From Aspergillus flavus (taxonomy: Eukaryota > Ascomycota > Eurotiomycetes > Eurotiales > Aspergillaceae), in contig NC_092405.1 in assembly GCF_009017415.1 (NCBI RefSeq), positions 372,001 to 436,000 on the forward strand: a stretch of 64,000 nucleotides of DNA. The letters run 5' to 3'. Under the pieces are notes generated by a model. That model worked only from the letters and a program-made list of their open reading frames with translations, searched no databases and had not been told where the DNA came from. This document shows positions 1 through 10,983 of the stretch, piece by piece. Numbering within the stretch: the first letter of the stretch is position 1; every line of letters begins with the position of its first letter. The position numbers and the translations under genes were made by a program.

Positions 1-302
1 ACGAGGATGAAAATAAGGACGTTCGCATTTCGCCCCGTCAAGTCGACATGCTCATTGAACACGAGGGCGAGCTTAGCGATGACGAGGAAATGAGCCAGAT
101 CAGTAATCTCCTGAACGCGATCAAGAAGCGAAATCAGATTAACCATGGAGAAGTGCTTTCGACTGTCTCTACGACGGAGGCCGAAGCCGCAGCATCGAAA
201 ACATCGGATGATCCAGGAGCCGATGGGTCCGTCAACAGCCAAGACACCCCGATGACCGACGCTGAGGTAATTTTCGACGATGCTCAGGCCGTGAGCCCGT
301 AG
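1..302 (+). CDS. C-terminal end of an unrecognised acidic protein (partial)
   Basis: The reading frame is open from the left edge (first full codon at base 3) to a TAG at 300-302, giving about 99 C-terminal residues. The tail is rich in Asp, Glu, Ser and Thr, with the acidic stretch GELSDDEEM followed by a short basic segment (NAIKKRNQ) and a disordered end. There is no membrane segment. A tail like this is common on nuclear or chromatin-associated fungal proteins, but I do not recognise the family and the body of the gene lies outside the window. The following 500 bases contain pyrimidine-rich 3' flank and no further coding signal. I am fairly sure it is coding because the composition is protein-like and the frame is uninterrupted, but have no function to offer. 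Confidence 0.6.
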   Translation, partial: EDENKDVRISPRQVDMLIEHEGELSDDEEMSQISNLLNAIKKRNQINHGEVLSTVSTTEAEAAASKTSDDPGADGSVNSQDTPMTDAEVIFDDAQAVSP

Positions 303-825
303 TTTTTTCTTGTCTCCTTTCTTTTGTGTTTTCTTTCTTTGCTGGTCCACCTATTCTGGAAGTGATCTTTGATATCCTGTTGTTAGCCATGTCGTTGTTT
401 GCCTGGTGATTCTTTGTGCCTTCTCCCCCTTGGGTTTGTTTTATCCCGTTTAATTTATCCATTTTCGTTCAGCTTGATGTGGGGATTAACAATTCTGATG
501 TCACATTACACATAGCGCAAACCCCTTGCTTTATTCAACCACTGGATAGCCCAAGTCGGAATGTTGAGAAGAGTCGCTGCTCTAAATGATATACCGGGGC
601 ATCCCCACGGGACAGCATGTCGCCACACTCCGACATACTAAAAGTCCAACCAAAACCAATTTAATCAATTACCCCAGACAAATAGTCTATATGTAAGACG
701 CGTAAGCAGCCTCCAATCCCGGACTGGAACCTTCGACCATAAATGAAGTCCATAATATCGTCATATTCTATCTATATTATACAGTGTCTATCAGGGTATA
801 ACAATATCACACATCGAATCCCAGC
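303..825. other. intergenic, convergent 3' flanks
   Basis: Stretch between the 3' end of the left partial gene (plus strand) and the 3' end of the alcohol dehydrogenase (minus strand). It starts T/C-rich, as expected of a fungal 3' UTR. I see no gene, RNA gene or repeat in it. Confidence 0.6.
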
Positions 826-1928
826 TTACTCGCGAACAAGAACACCCCTGTATCTCATCTTTCCATCTCTCAACGTCTGCATGGCATCCTCAATACCAGC
901 CTCATTCAAAGGGAACTTCATAATCGTAGGCTCGATCTTCTTGTCAGCAGCAAACTGTAACAAGGACTTCAGACTCTTGCGGGACGCAACCAGGGAACCC
1001 TGGATGCGAATGCCCTTGACGTTCATGAAAAGAAGAGGAACGGCAGAGGGCTTGAAATCAACTGTAAGGGGATAGATCGTTCCATGGACGTCCATGAGAG
1101 GAAGGAGACTACCGTAATTAGCAACCAGACATATATCATCACAACAATTCCATAGAACTCACGATGGATAATCAACGTTCGCACTACCACAGAGCAAAAG
1201 ATGCTTCAAGGGCTTGAAATCCTTCATGTCCTGTCCAGCGGAGAAGACGTGGTATTCCGAGGCTCCGAATTGCATGGCCTCTTCGCGCTTCCTCTCGGAG
1301 CTGGACAGCACAACGACGTGGCAGCCCATAGCAGCTGCCAGCTTAATGGCCAAGTGGCCCAGACCGCCGATGCCCATGATACCGACACGGTCCGTGGGCC
1401 GGACGCCGTACTCGGTCAGACAGGTCCAGACGGTAGCACCGGCGCACATCAGGGGCGCCGCGTTGGCAGAGTCATAGCCGTCTGGGATCTTGAAGACGTT
1501 GCCGGCGTTCCAGACGACACCGCGGCTGAAGGTGCCGATGTCGTGGTTGTGAGTTCCGTATTCTTTTTTGTTGACACAGTATTGATCCCAGCCTGCCAAG
1601 ATATCAGTTACCCGTCAGGGAATAGAGGGTGGCAAACAAACGTACCGCTGATACAGTGATCGCAAATTCCACAGACTTCATGTGTATATCCGAATCCAAC
1701 ACGGTCACCGGCCTGAACGTGTGTCACGGCCTCACCAACCTGTCTCACAACGCCAACACCCTCATGACCAAGAACCTGTCCAGAGTGCAAGAAGTGCTCG
1801 TCCGTGCCACAGAGACCGGAATGTGTCGTTTCGATGTAGACATCCGTTGGGCGAAGAGGACGAGTCGTCTTATCCGCGACGATCTTGCCCTCCTTGGAGC
1901 CACGGTATACGTCAAAGGTGATGCTCAT
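826..1928 (-). CDS. zinc-dependent alcohol dehydrogenase (MDR family, ADH/CAD-like)
   Basis: Exons on the minus strand are 1928-1646, 1592-1163 and 1108-826, joined in frame to 331 residues. The N-terminal half has the medium-chain dehydrogenase signature: the catalytic-zinc motif GHEGVGVV (about residues 54-61), the Cys of SGLCGTDEH, and the structural-zinc cluster CGICDHC near residues 86-92. The second half has the Rossmann dinucleotide motif GIGGLGHLA. It most likely oxidises alcohols or reduces aldehydes with NAD(P)H in the cytosol. The order of motifs and the VxGSLVASR-like segment (IQGSLVASRKS) fit the NADP-dependent cinnamyl/ADH6 branch; the substrate cannot be told from sequence. The chain is slightly shorter than the usual 340-360. 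A TATA-like run lies about 75 bp upstream. No linked pathway genes are visible. Confidence 0.88.
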
Positions 1929-4632
1929 GTTGATTATGATTATCTTGGAGTAATATGACTAGGTACAGTATAGAAACCTCACTTTGACTACGGAGGGCTC
2001 TCCATTATATAAATACTCTGCTCCCGATAGATACATACCGATTGCTAAGCCGGGATATCATATAATCAGAAACAGCTCCGTGGTTCTGGGATTAGAATTT
2101 TCGTGGAATGTTCCTTTCAATTTTCAACGGAACCTCCGGTATCCACTGGCCCACATAACCCTGGATCCGCGGGAGAGTACCCTAACTCTCCGAGACGGAG
2201 CAATTCATACCACCGGAGCTGCGTCCGTTCTGTTTTCATTTCGTTGGATAGTTAGAGCTTGACTTGTGATACAAAATTCGACTGTGTGTAGCAAAGAAGG
2301 GTGATTGTCTAGACAGGATCTGGAAATAGCCTCATCCGAGTGAGGATTACTACCAAGCACAATATCACACAACATCCCATCCCTATACAACAAGTACATA
2401 ACAGTGAATCTTGAAAACAATCTCTTCTATCCAACCAAACCCACAAAGAAGATCATAAATGCCTATAAGACCCTTATTACATCATAACCCCCAACGTCAA
2501 ATTCACTCGACTCGCCAAGATCTCCAACTGCTATAATTATCCTAGGCTGCTGCATATCCCAAAACTCGACTCTCGATATACTGCTTCATTCCCCGCTTAC
2601 ACACCTCGAGTGTTCTCGACTTTCGCAGGTGTCGAGGTCCACCTGAAAACCCGGCGCTTGTTTATCGCAGATAAAGTATGGCGAATTTGCCACAGAGACG
2701 GGACCCACATACCATACATATCCTGCAAAAGATACATGCCGAGGTTCAACCGGAAGTATGTCCCTTCTAGGGGATTAAAATGCCCTTCTTTGGGGGTTTA
2801 GCTGGTGACTGCATGTCTGTTGCCGCATGGGCAATCTGACAATGTAGGATCTACAATACTTGAACTTTTCACTTTTCAATATATTGCTCAGACTGGTGGA
2901 GATAATTATTGCTCCTGAGGGACTTGGATTATAGGACCATGATTTCGAGGCCAGAACTTCCGGCTGAGTCGAGGGTTTTCAGGGACAGTATGGTGTCTTC
3001 TCAATTTATGTGGATCGAGCGAGACTACCCTCTTCGCACGCCAAGATAAGCTTATTTGACATCGAGAGATCCGCATACCTTGGTGGAATGTGTTTGGTCA
3101 CTGATATCATTCTGGCCTTTTTTGTACACCGTCCAGTGGATAGTCAAACGTAGAGATAAATCCACTATGGAACTGCACTAGACCCTAAGGGTGTCCCTAC
3201 TAGGATACTAGTTGACTCCACGGAAGGCAACATCGCAAAAGAACACTGCCACTGAAGAAAAAATGTTGAGTAATCTGGAAATTACCTAAGCTAGGAAAGG
3301 CAGTGTCGAAATCAGGAACATAACGAGCTGGTGCGAACTCGGCAATAGATCGGAGGTTAAGGAGAAAGCGAAGGAGTGGGTCTTAACGGTGCAGATATCG
3401 CCATCAGGAAGGATCCACAGCTTAGCCGATGTGCCGTCTTGGCATGTTGACCATATTTTGTAGAGGATACAACTCTTATTGTTTTGAAAAGCTCAAAGTG
3501 TGTCGATGATATACCACTGCCACGAGGCATGGGGCATAAATTGGAATCAAAACAACTAGTACTTTAACGCCTCAACATTTCCCGTCGATCATAGCTTTCC
3601 ATTGTTATGTCTCATCTCGTTTTGACCATCCAGTCTTGGTGAAATTCGAAGCAAAGGCTAATGGTTTGCTGTTGATGCACTCAGGTCCTACAGCCGATAA
3701 GAATGTGCTTAAACCGCGTGATGTGGCAGTCCAGCCACAGTAGAAGACAAAGACCGAGCACTTACCGATATCTTGGTAGCCTTGTCGCATCATATCTTGG
3801 CCTTTACATCGGGAAGACCAGGGTCTTATGACAAGGTCGAACACGAGACAAGTGATAAGCCCAGCCATATCAATACTGAATACTCTTATGATAGTGTCCA
3901 AGGTTATGTCGAACTCTTCGATGCGCTATTTGGTAATTTGTCACCATCAAGTTAGTTCGTCGGCCCTTGATGAATTGCGGTATAGTAGATTGATGGTTGC
4001 CTGAAGGGGAGACTTATGATATCAATAACTATTATCCACCACTGGGTGTTGCTCAATATGAGCCACGCCTCGAAGACCTTTGTCAGCACTGTGCAGCTAT
4101 TCCCTGTCTAGTATCTTCTTGGAAATACCGGCATCTCTAGAGGAGCACGGTCAACATATTCCATTCAACGCCATTTGTGTCACCATGCATCCAGTCGGAT
4201 AGTATGCAACGAATAGGCAATATATCATTCACTGGGCCTCGTGAGTGTGAATGTTTGAAAGAAGCTCATGATGTGAGGCCTGGACAAAGACAATATCTAG
4301 GCATCCTATTAGACAAAGACACATAGATGAACAACCAGCTACATGGAACCTCCCTGTGTCCGCGGCAACCAATTCACAGTTACGGTCCTGAACTAGGAAA
4401 ACCTAGGGTTCACCTTGGTTCACCAGTAGAACACTCCGGATCCTCAATCCCACGAATATCAGAACAGGCAAAATTCCATTCTGTTAGTTTGCCATTCCGT
4501 TGTTTTCCCTCTTTCAACCTTTATTTCGGTATTCCTTCCTTCAGCTTGTCACCATCGCACACTGCACACTCAACACCTACTATTATCTCCGACATCTCAC
4601 GACAAACATCACGCTAAATCTAGTCAGAGACC
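1929..4632. other. gene-poor stretch of 2.7 kb
   Basis: Apart from the putative TATA element near 2004 I can support no gene here. Several frames of 60-98 codons occur on both strands (for example 1984-2262 plus and 3605-3901 minus), but they have no recognisable domain, no splice partners and no consistent codon use. The last 150 bp before 4633 are C/A-rich and pyrimidine-biased, like a 5' leader. Confidence 0.5.
2004..2014 (-). promoter_or_regulatory. TATA-like element of the alcohol dehydrogenase gene
   Basis: On the minus strand this reads atttatataat, 76-86 bp upstream of the ATG at 1928. The position suits a fungal core promoter. Assignment is by motif and distance only. Confidence 0.4.
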
Positions 4633-5510
4633 ATGGCCCCCTCAAAACTGAGCTCTAAGGCGAGCTCGAGGAAGGACGGCCAACCTCGAACTCAGATGTC
4701 ATGGAACAATAACAATATTAACACTGTAGGCGACAACCCGCCCTCCGTCTCCAGTCCCTCTGCTGCTGATGAAGCTGACACCATCTCCTCACGTCAGCTG
4801 TGGCAAGTCATCATGCGCACACAGCAGGTAGACCTCGATTTGAACCTGGCTGAAATCTCCGCTGCCTGGCGTAAGTACCTCCTCTCACTACCCAGCCAAC
4901 ACTAACACGCCTTAAAGCCACCCAACCCCGCCCAACTGTCTTTGCACTAGAGCAGCAACTTGCAGGCTTCCGTCGTCACCTCCGCGCTGGAAACACTCTG
5001 GTGCTCCGCCGCGGCGACATCAACGCAGTCATGAGCGCTCAGGCAGCAGCCAGCACCACTGCCAATACCCATGCTGCTGCAACTGCGAGTGCCCACACCC
5101 ACGTCTTTTCCATCAATAGTAGTGCCAGCGGCAACACTACCAGCAACGCGAGTGCTCACATTCACCCTCATACCGGCATCATCTATGATGTTCAGGGAAT
5201 GGCAGGTCCTAGCAACGCTAGTGGCCATCATGCTATGAATAGTGGTAACGCGGGTTGGTCCTCCCCTCCTCCCCTGCAGATATATAGGACTAAGGAGTCT
5301 CAGGTGCCAGCCGCGTCCGGCGGGCCTCCCCTCGGAAGGGTTCCCGCCTCCAACCCACCAGCCAGGGCTCTGGAGCTCAGCAGGACAGTTAGTAGTCGTG
5401 TCGTGACTAGATCTTTCTGGTCCCATCCTCCTCGTATTCGTGTGTCGTACTGTGACTGTGGCAGTTTGAACTGTTTTTACTGTTACCAGAACATCATGGC
5501 CGCGCGGTAG
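4633..5510 (+). CDS. orphan low-complexity Ala/Ser/His-rich protein
   Basis: Two exons, 4633-4870 and 4918-5510, with a 47-nt intron (gtaagt..aaag), give 276 residues. The ATG sits in a good fungal context (gaccATGG). The N-terminus is Ser/Lys-rich and disordered; residues about 55-115 hold a predicted helical block (SRQLWQVIMRTQQVDLDL, then ALEQQLAGFRRHLRAG) that looks like the only folded part. After that comes a long Ala/Thr/Ser/His-rich repeat-like region (repeated AHTH/SAHIH motifs). The C-terminus is basic and ends in a Cys-rich patch (CDCGSLNCFYC). I recognise no family. The conserved helical block and clean splice suggest a real gene, perhaps restricted to related species. No signal peptide or membrane segment. 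It lies tail-to-tail with the next gene. Confidence 0.62.
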
Positions 5511-5842
5511 TTCTCTGGGTGTTGTCGTTGGGGGGGTTTGGTATGGACATGTATTCATGTGTGGGGCGTTTCTATGGATTGGATGTTGTTATGGTGGCTG
5601 GAGATTTCGTTTTCTGTTAGGGTGGATGGCAGAATCTAGTAGTCACCATCATGCGTGTTTCTATGGGAAGGATGGTACCGTGATAGTTGATAGTCGAATT
5701 ATAGCGGACGAACTTCTTTCATTAATTCCCAAACCATATCTACCACGTCTTCATTAAAAAGCCAGAAGAAACAACATTTAACATCCATAGAAAAGCCAAA
5801 TCGCGTCCGCAAAGTACAAATCCCAGCAAACCCACTCCGCAA
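5511..5842. other. intergenic, convergent 3' flanks
   Basis: 332 bases between two convergent genes. T/G-rich then A-rich, consistent with overlapping 3' UTRs. I see no gene in it. Confidence 0.5.
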
Positions 5843-6387
5843 CTACTCTTCATCCTCCTCTTTGGCCTCCTTCTTAACTTCAATGACCACCTGCACAGGC
5901 ATCATATCCTCATCCTCATCCCCCATTTCTCTCTCCCGCTTAATATCTCTCTTTGCGATCTTCGTCGGCGTCTTCGCGACCCCAGCCCCCTTTCTCTTCG
6001 GCGTAGACTTCGACTTAGCCGGCGAAGTAACAGGAGTACTCGCAGCAGAGCCCCCTCCCTCTTGGGCAATCAATTTCCGGAGACGAATGACATGGTTGAC
6101 GACTGCGCAGGCAGTTACATCTATTCTCATAATGCATAGTACCGTATTAGTCTAAACTCTTTCATTGCTTGGTTGATTGTAAGGTAAATAAAGGGCTAGC
6201 TCATACCTGGACCCACATACGCAGCCAGCTTATTGTAATCGAGCTTGAAGTTGGCATCTTTGCACTGGTCAACGAATCCGAGGAGAAGCTAGGTTTGGGT
6301 TGTTATTGTTAGTTGGGATGTTATTGGTAGGGGATTGTGGTGGTTGGGTACCTTTGCGTCGGCTTCGGCGGTCCAGGTTATGGGCAT
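5843..6387 (-). CDS. small SANT/Myb-like basic protein with acidic tail
   Basis: Three exons on the minus strand (6387-6352, 6288-6207, 6120-5843) give 131 residues. The first 60 residues form a compact helical domain: it starts ITWTAEADAKLLLGF, continues with KLDYNKLAAYVG, and ends in ACAVVNHVIRLRKL. This spacing (tryptophan start, D/N-x-L-A middle helix, basic last helix) resembles the small Myb/SANT-like module common in Aspergillus proteins of unknown role. The rest is Lys/Pro/Thr-rich with a nuclear-localisation-like run (PKRKGAG) and an acidic Glu/Asp tail. A nuclear, DNA- or chromatin-binding role is likely but inferred. The second acceptor was chosen (aatag) because it alone keeps the frame across the G-P-D junction. 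Confidence 0.75.
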
Positions 6388-6928
6388 TTTGTTTGTTTTG
6401 CCTTTGCTGAACTTGGTGAGTTTGGAGGTCTTTGTAGAGGTTTATGTGAGTTGAGGATTGTTTGGGTTTGAGGAGAGAAGTTGATGGTGGATTGGTGGTT
6501 GTGAGGTGAAAAGTGTGTTGGGAGAGGGATGTGAGGGATGTTTATGACAGGAGGTGATTTGTAACTGAGGTGATGGTGGATGGTGTGATAGCACCTGCTG
6601 TTGGTTAGTGAATGGTTGTGTTGTGTTATTTTGTTGTGTTGGGGTTTCGGTATGGAGATATGGGTGTTATCTGGCCCTGTGTCTGCTTCCGAATCCGCTT
6701 GTGCAGTTATGTGTGTGCTAGATGAGAAAGGGATGTACTGGTGGTGTGTAGTACTAGTCAGTTATGGAAAGAGAGGGCAGGCAGTGTATCATCGATGATC
6801 ATTATGGGCATATCATTTCGTACTGGACATCAAGATACATAATGAAGTCTCATTTCCCCTTCACAAATCTAGATAGCTTCTCTTCGGCATTAGTCTCTCA
6901 CTCAGACATCACATCTCTTTATAATATC
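6388..6928. other. intergenic between two minus-strand genes
   Basis: 541 bases holding the promoter of the small Myb-like gene and the 3' flank of the beta-glucosidase gene. The first 250 bases are strongly G/T-rich on the plus strand (C/A-rich on the transcribed side), as often seen just upstream of Aspergillus genes. No coding signal. Confidence 0.5.
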
Positions 6929-9565
6929 TCAGATAGTGAACTCCCCCTGCAGAGGCAGATCCCGACTAGATCTTCCCACATACACTTGATATGTCCCAGA
7001 TTGAAGCAACCATTCCTGCGCCACCACATCCCAGGTACTCAAGTCCCGTCTTCCCAAAGCAAACTCCACCGTCACCGTCTGTCCAACTGGGATATTGACT
7101 TTCTCGAACCCGCGAAGCTGTCGGACCGGTCCATTGGGGATACCCACGTAAAGCTGCGCAACCTCGTCACCTGCCACGGGTCCGCTGTTCGTGATATCAA
7201 CAGACACCCGGAGGATTACATCCCACAGGTGAGGGTTTCCACCTTCTTGGATGGCGGCGGATGGAGGATAACGACTAGTGGAGTTATCGCTGACCTGACC
7301 GATGTTCAGTCCAGAATAGTCGAATGTGGTGTATGACAGTCCGAATCCGAATTCGAATTGCGGCTCGATGCCTTGCTTGTCGAAGGCGCGGTAGTCGATG
7401 TATACTCCCTCGCTGAAGTCGTCCTGCGGGAAGAGTCCATACTGTCCCTCCGGCAGCTTGGGATGCAACAGGGCACCGTAGTCGTCTGCATTCTTGGCAA
7501 CTGTGTACGGGAGCTTGCCAGATGGGTTGGAGCGGCCGTAGAGCAACTCCACCAGTGCACGGCCGGAGTCTTGACCTGGGAGATGAGCGAATATAACCGC
7601 GGTGACGTTCTCGTGGTCGATCCAGTTATTGACTAGCCGGATACCAGCGTTGTGGATGGTTACTATGGTGTTGCTGCACTTGCTAGCGACGTTGGTCACT
7701 AGTTCATCGCTTCCCTCGTCAACCAGTCCAGCACGGTCGTACCCTTCCGTTGCATAGCTGTTAATGAACACGAGACAGGCATCCGTGTTCGGGTCAACCT
7801 CTGGGTCTTGGGCGGAAATGTTCCATAGAATGGAGCTACCGTCTTCAATCACTTGCTGCTGGAGAGCATCCAAAGGTGCACTAATATACGCAGGAGAGTT
7901 TCCACCAGAACCCCCGCCCACAATCAACGTGTGATTTGGTTGGATGGCCGGGCTATAGCTAAGCCACTCCAATGCGAAGCCTAGACTGTCAGGCCCCTTT
8001 GCATCGTATCCAAATACGGAGATCATCTCTGGTGACTTCAAGGGAAGGGTGTTGTTCTTGTTTTTTACCAAAACGTGTCCTTCAATGGCACTCTGAAGAA
8101 GTACTTTTCTTGAATCGGAGGACTTTCCGATGATGGCTTGGTGTGGCGCGTATACATCCGCTGGCATCCCAATTCCTGGTGACGGGAATCCAGCATCCTG
8201 GTTCATCTGGTACCACGATGCGATGATCCTAGACCTTGTTAGTCATGAAGCCCATACGGTGCAGGTGGACAGCCTTACCTAGTCGCCATGTCATCGAGCC
8301 TTGATGCCTCCATGGTCCCATTGGCAATAGCATCGGTAAGATTCGAATTCCACAAGGTACTTGATGGCATGACCATATCCAAGCCAGCGTTCGATGAAGC
8401 AATACCACCATGCTGGGCACCCCAATCGGTCATAACATAACCTAGCCACAGTGAGTCAAGAACGGACTTTACCAAATTCTCGGATGTTGCATACCCTGGA
8501 ATCCAAGTTCCGTCTTCAGCAACCCATTCAACGTCTTGCTGTTCTGACATCCATAGGAATTGTTAATGCGCTGGTAGGAGCACATGATCGACACACTACC
8601 CGCACGAACCACGTCCTGGAACGGCCACAGATACAGTTCATGCATGGTCTTGTCATCGATATTGGATGAGACGGCGGCGACATCAATACCGTCGGTGCTT
8701 TCCGGGTTTCGGTTGGTTTCCTGCTCGTTGGCGATATAATGCTACTCCTCCGTTAGTCTCAGGGCAATTGATTGTCAGGGTATGGGCCTAGTTACCTTAG
8801 TCGAGGTACCCACACCTGCAGCCTGAATACCACGGATTGTCTCGTACACCAACAGACCACTGTGGTAAGGGTCCACCGAAAAGCCTTCCCAGTTCCGGCC
8901 ACCTTCTGCTATGCGACCAAGTGGGCCTACCACGGGACCCAGAAGAACGTTGACTCCCTTCTTGTGGTATTCACTGCCCATGTGGAGGCCTCTTTTCTGT
9001 GCAAGGTCCTTGTTCCAGCTGAAGTGGGGACAGATTAGCTGTGTAATTTAAACCTTGTAATGATCATCTCGAGGGCTTACCTTGCACCAGTATGGATACC
9101 ACTCGACCAAGCATTAACATGGTCTGTACTTCTCTAAACCAAGTCTTAGTCCCCGTCCCTGTGTATCCGGTACAACCACTTACCAAACCGTTCCCAGCAT
9201 CAGACACACATAACCCGGGAAAGTTCAACCTCGGGATGGCCGGGATATTTCCCGAGCAGCCATTATCGGCATCCGTACCAGCGGTAAGGTTCACCTTCTC
9301 CTCCGGCGTGAGATTAGCGACGAATGCCTTCGCCTTTTCGTAAGCAGATGCCCATGCTCCGGAGCCCGTACCCTCAGCTACATATACCAGTCAGCATACA
9401 TAACACATCCTATACATTAAGCAATGGTCTCTACACACGAGAAGGATAAACAGCAGGCGACTGTCCATAGAAATATGCATCGCTAGTGATATTCTCCTGC
9501 GTCGGCGCAGCATAGGACAGAGAAACGCCGGCCAAAAAGCCAGTCAACCCCGCAATGGCGTGCAT
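6929..9565 (-). CDS. bglM: secreted beta-glucosidase M, glycoside hydrolase family 3
   Basis: Seven minus-strand exons (9565-9439, 9377-9184, 9133-9081, 9018-8796, 8741-8495, 8441-8279, 8228-6929) join in frame to 768 residues, close to the usual size of Aspergillus BglM. Order: signal peptide (about 1-20, ending SLSYA), the GH3 N-terminal barrel with [13 protein letters not shown] and WEGF, the nucleophile region [10 protein letters not shown] (Asp of TDW), the GH3 C-terminal domain ([27 protein letters not shown]), then a fibronectin III-like domain ending [11 protein letters not shown]. It should hydrolyse terminal beta-glucosyl residues of cellobiose and related oligosaccharides outside the cell. 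Several N-glycosylation sequons are present. Every intron preserves the frame, so the gene looks intact. The neighbouring sugar porter, on the same strand, could take up the glucose released. CreA-like sites upstream suggest glucose repression. Confidence 0.93.
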
Positions 9566-9600
9566 TTTGTCCGTTGCTATTGTCCTTCCTGTCCCATTTA

Positions 9601-9875
9601 CCCCGGGACTTTCAATCTATTTATCTCCCTACAAACTCTCCCCGACACCAGGGTCCAACAACAACCAGTGCAACTACATGACTTGACATCTAACCGTATT
9701 GGCCACCGGTTAAACATCGGGGAATTACTCACCTAGTGTGCAGAAGTGCAAGAGGAAGAAAACTAAATACATGACTCTATAGCAAGGTTCCCCACATTGC
9801 CGTACTGTGTTCAAAATATCCCGGCTCCTCTGGGGTACACGTTCCCCGCATTAACCCCACATCAAGACTCCGGGG
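9601..9875. promoter_or_regulatory. candidate CreA sites upstream of bglM
   Basis: Matches to the CreA consensus SYGGRG: ccgggg on the minus strand at 9601-9606, ctgggg at 9830-9835 and ccgggg at 9870-9875. The last two are 40 bp apart, about 265-310 bp upstream of the bglM start; close pairs are the arrangement usually needed for carbon catabolite repression in Aspergillus. The motif is short, so chance matches are possible. Confidence 0.4.
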
Positions 9876-10983
9876 AAGCTTCGACTAGTATCCCGCTTCG
9901 GCAGACAACCGTGCCCTCGCATGCCGTGTCTTCCGTTCTTCTACTCAGATCTCTAGGTTACAAATGTGCGATGAGGAAAGGAGCCGATGAAGTTCTCCGG
10001 AGGAGTCTTGACCGTATGACCTTGCGGGGAATATGAGGTGACTTTCGCGCTATTATTAACCCGATGAATATCATTGCCAAGTATTCAATTAGGCTATAGT
10101 ACAGTGCTTGTCCTATGGATTGGGTCTTGGGCGGGTCGTTCCGTCGACTGTGCGATGGGCTGCTAGCCTGCCCGTATGACGTGTGGTCATCCCGTCGGGC
10201 AATGACTCGGCAGATGTGACTGTTACACTGGTATAGCGGGCTATTAGTAATGTCTATACTAGACCTAGTTCGCTTTAGAGGTGCTCAATGGCTTGCTTTA
10301 AAGTGGCCCGGTTAGATGTGTGACTGGGTGATTACTGTTGTTTGGTCATCTTTCGTTCTGCGGGGTGGATGTGGTTTTAGTAAGTCTGTGACATCCTTAT
10401 GGTGGGGTTCTTTGAAGATCTAAACCTAGGTGTATAGTAGAACCACAGAGTAAAGTCAGGAATGGTGAATTTTGAAATGGAATTTGAAAGAAATCGTAGA
10501 AGGGCAAGCGTTCTCAGTAGGGTTGGTTGTGGACTCACATGACCTCTCAAGGCTAAGTGACAGTGCGGACACAAAAGTCAACTAAGGTCAAGAACCTTAA
10601 AAGTTCGGGACTCGGACTGTCCACTATAATATCCTCTTTGGCTCTAGATACACGCTAAACCTGACCCAGGTGAGAGCTAGAGAATGCATGATGTCATTTT
10701 CTGCGCACCTCACACATAAAATTGTGTTCCCCAAGACATAATATGAGTACATAAGCATGGCACAGTGCTTAGACATACCAAACACTGGTTTTATCTGGCA
10801 CTGTCGAGGAGTTGCCCTTGAACTAAGTCAGTGGATACAATTGCCTTATTGGGATTAGGTATAGTCATGCCTTAGGCAGACAGGCATTCTACCGGTGCCT
10901 TACTTTCCTTCAATGCAGCACAAAGAAGACTGAACAATACATCCTTCACTATATTTCGCTATACAACTACAAGAACACCCCCT
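9876..10983. other. intergenic, far promoter of bglM and 3' flank of the sugar porter
   Basis: About 1.1 kb without supported genes. Short open frames exist but show no domain and no splice structure. The last 60 bases before 10984 are A/C-rich 3' flank of the next gene. Confidence 0.5.

Noticed and set aside
3605..3901. 98-codon minus-strand ORF with two hydrophobic stretches
   Set aside because: Not recognisable, no flanking exons, and the surrounding DNA lacks coding periodicity.
4947..5558. 203-codon minus-strand ORF
   Set aside because: Antisense to the Ala/Ser/His-rich gene; the spliced plus-strand model has a good start, intron and stop.
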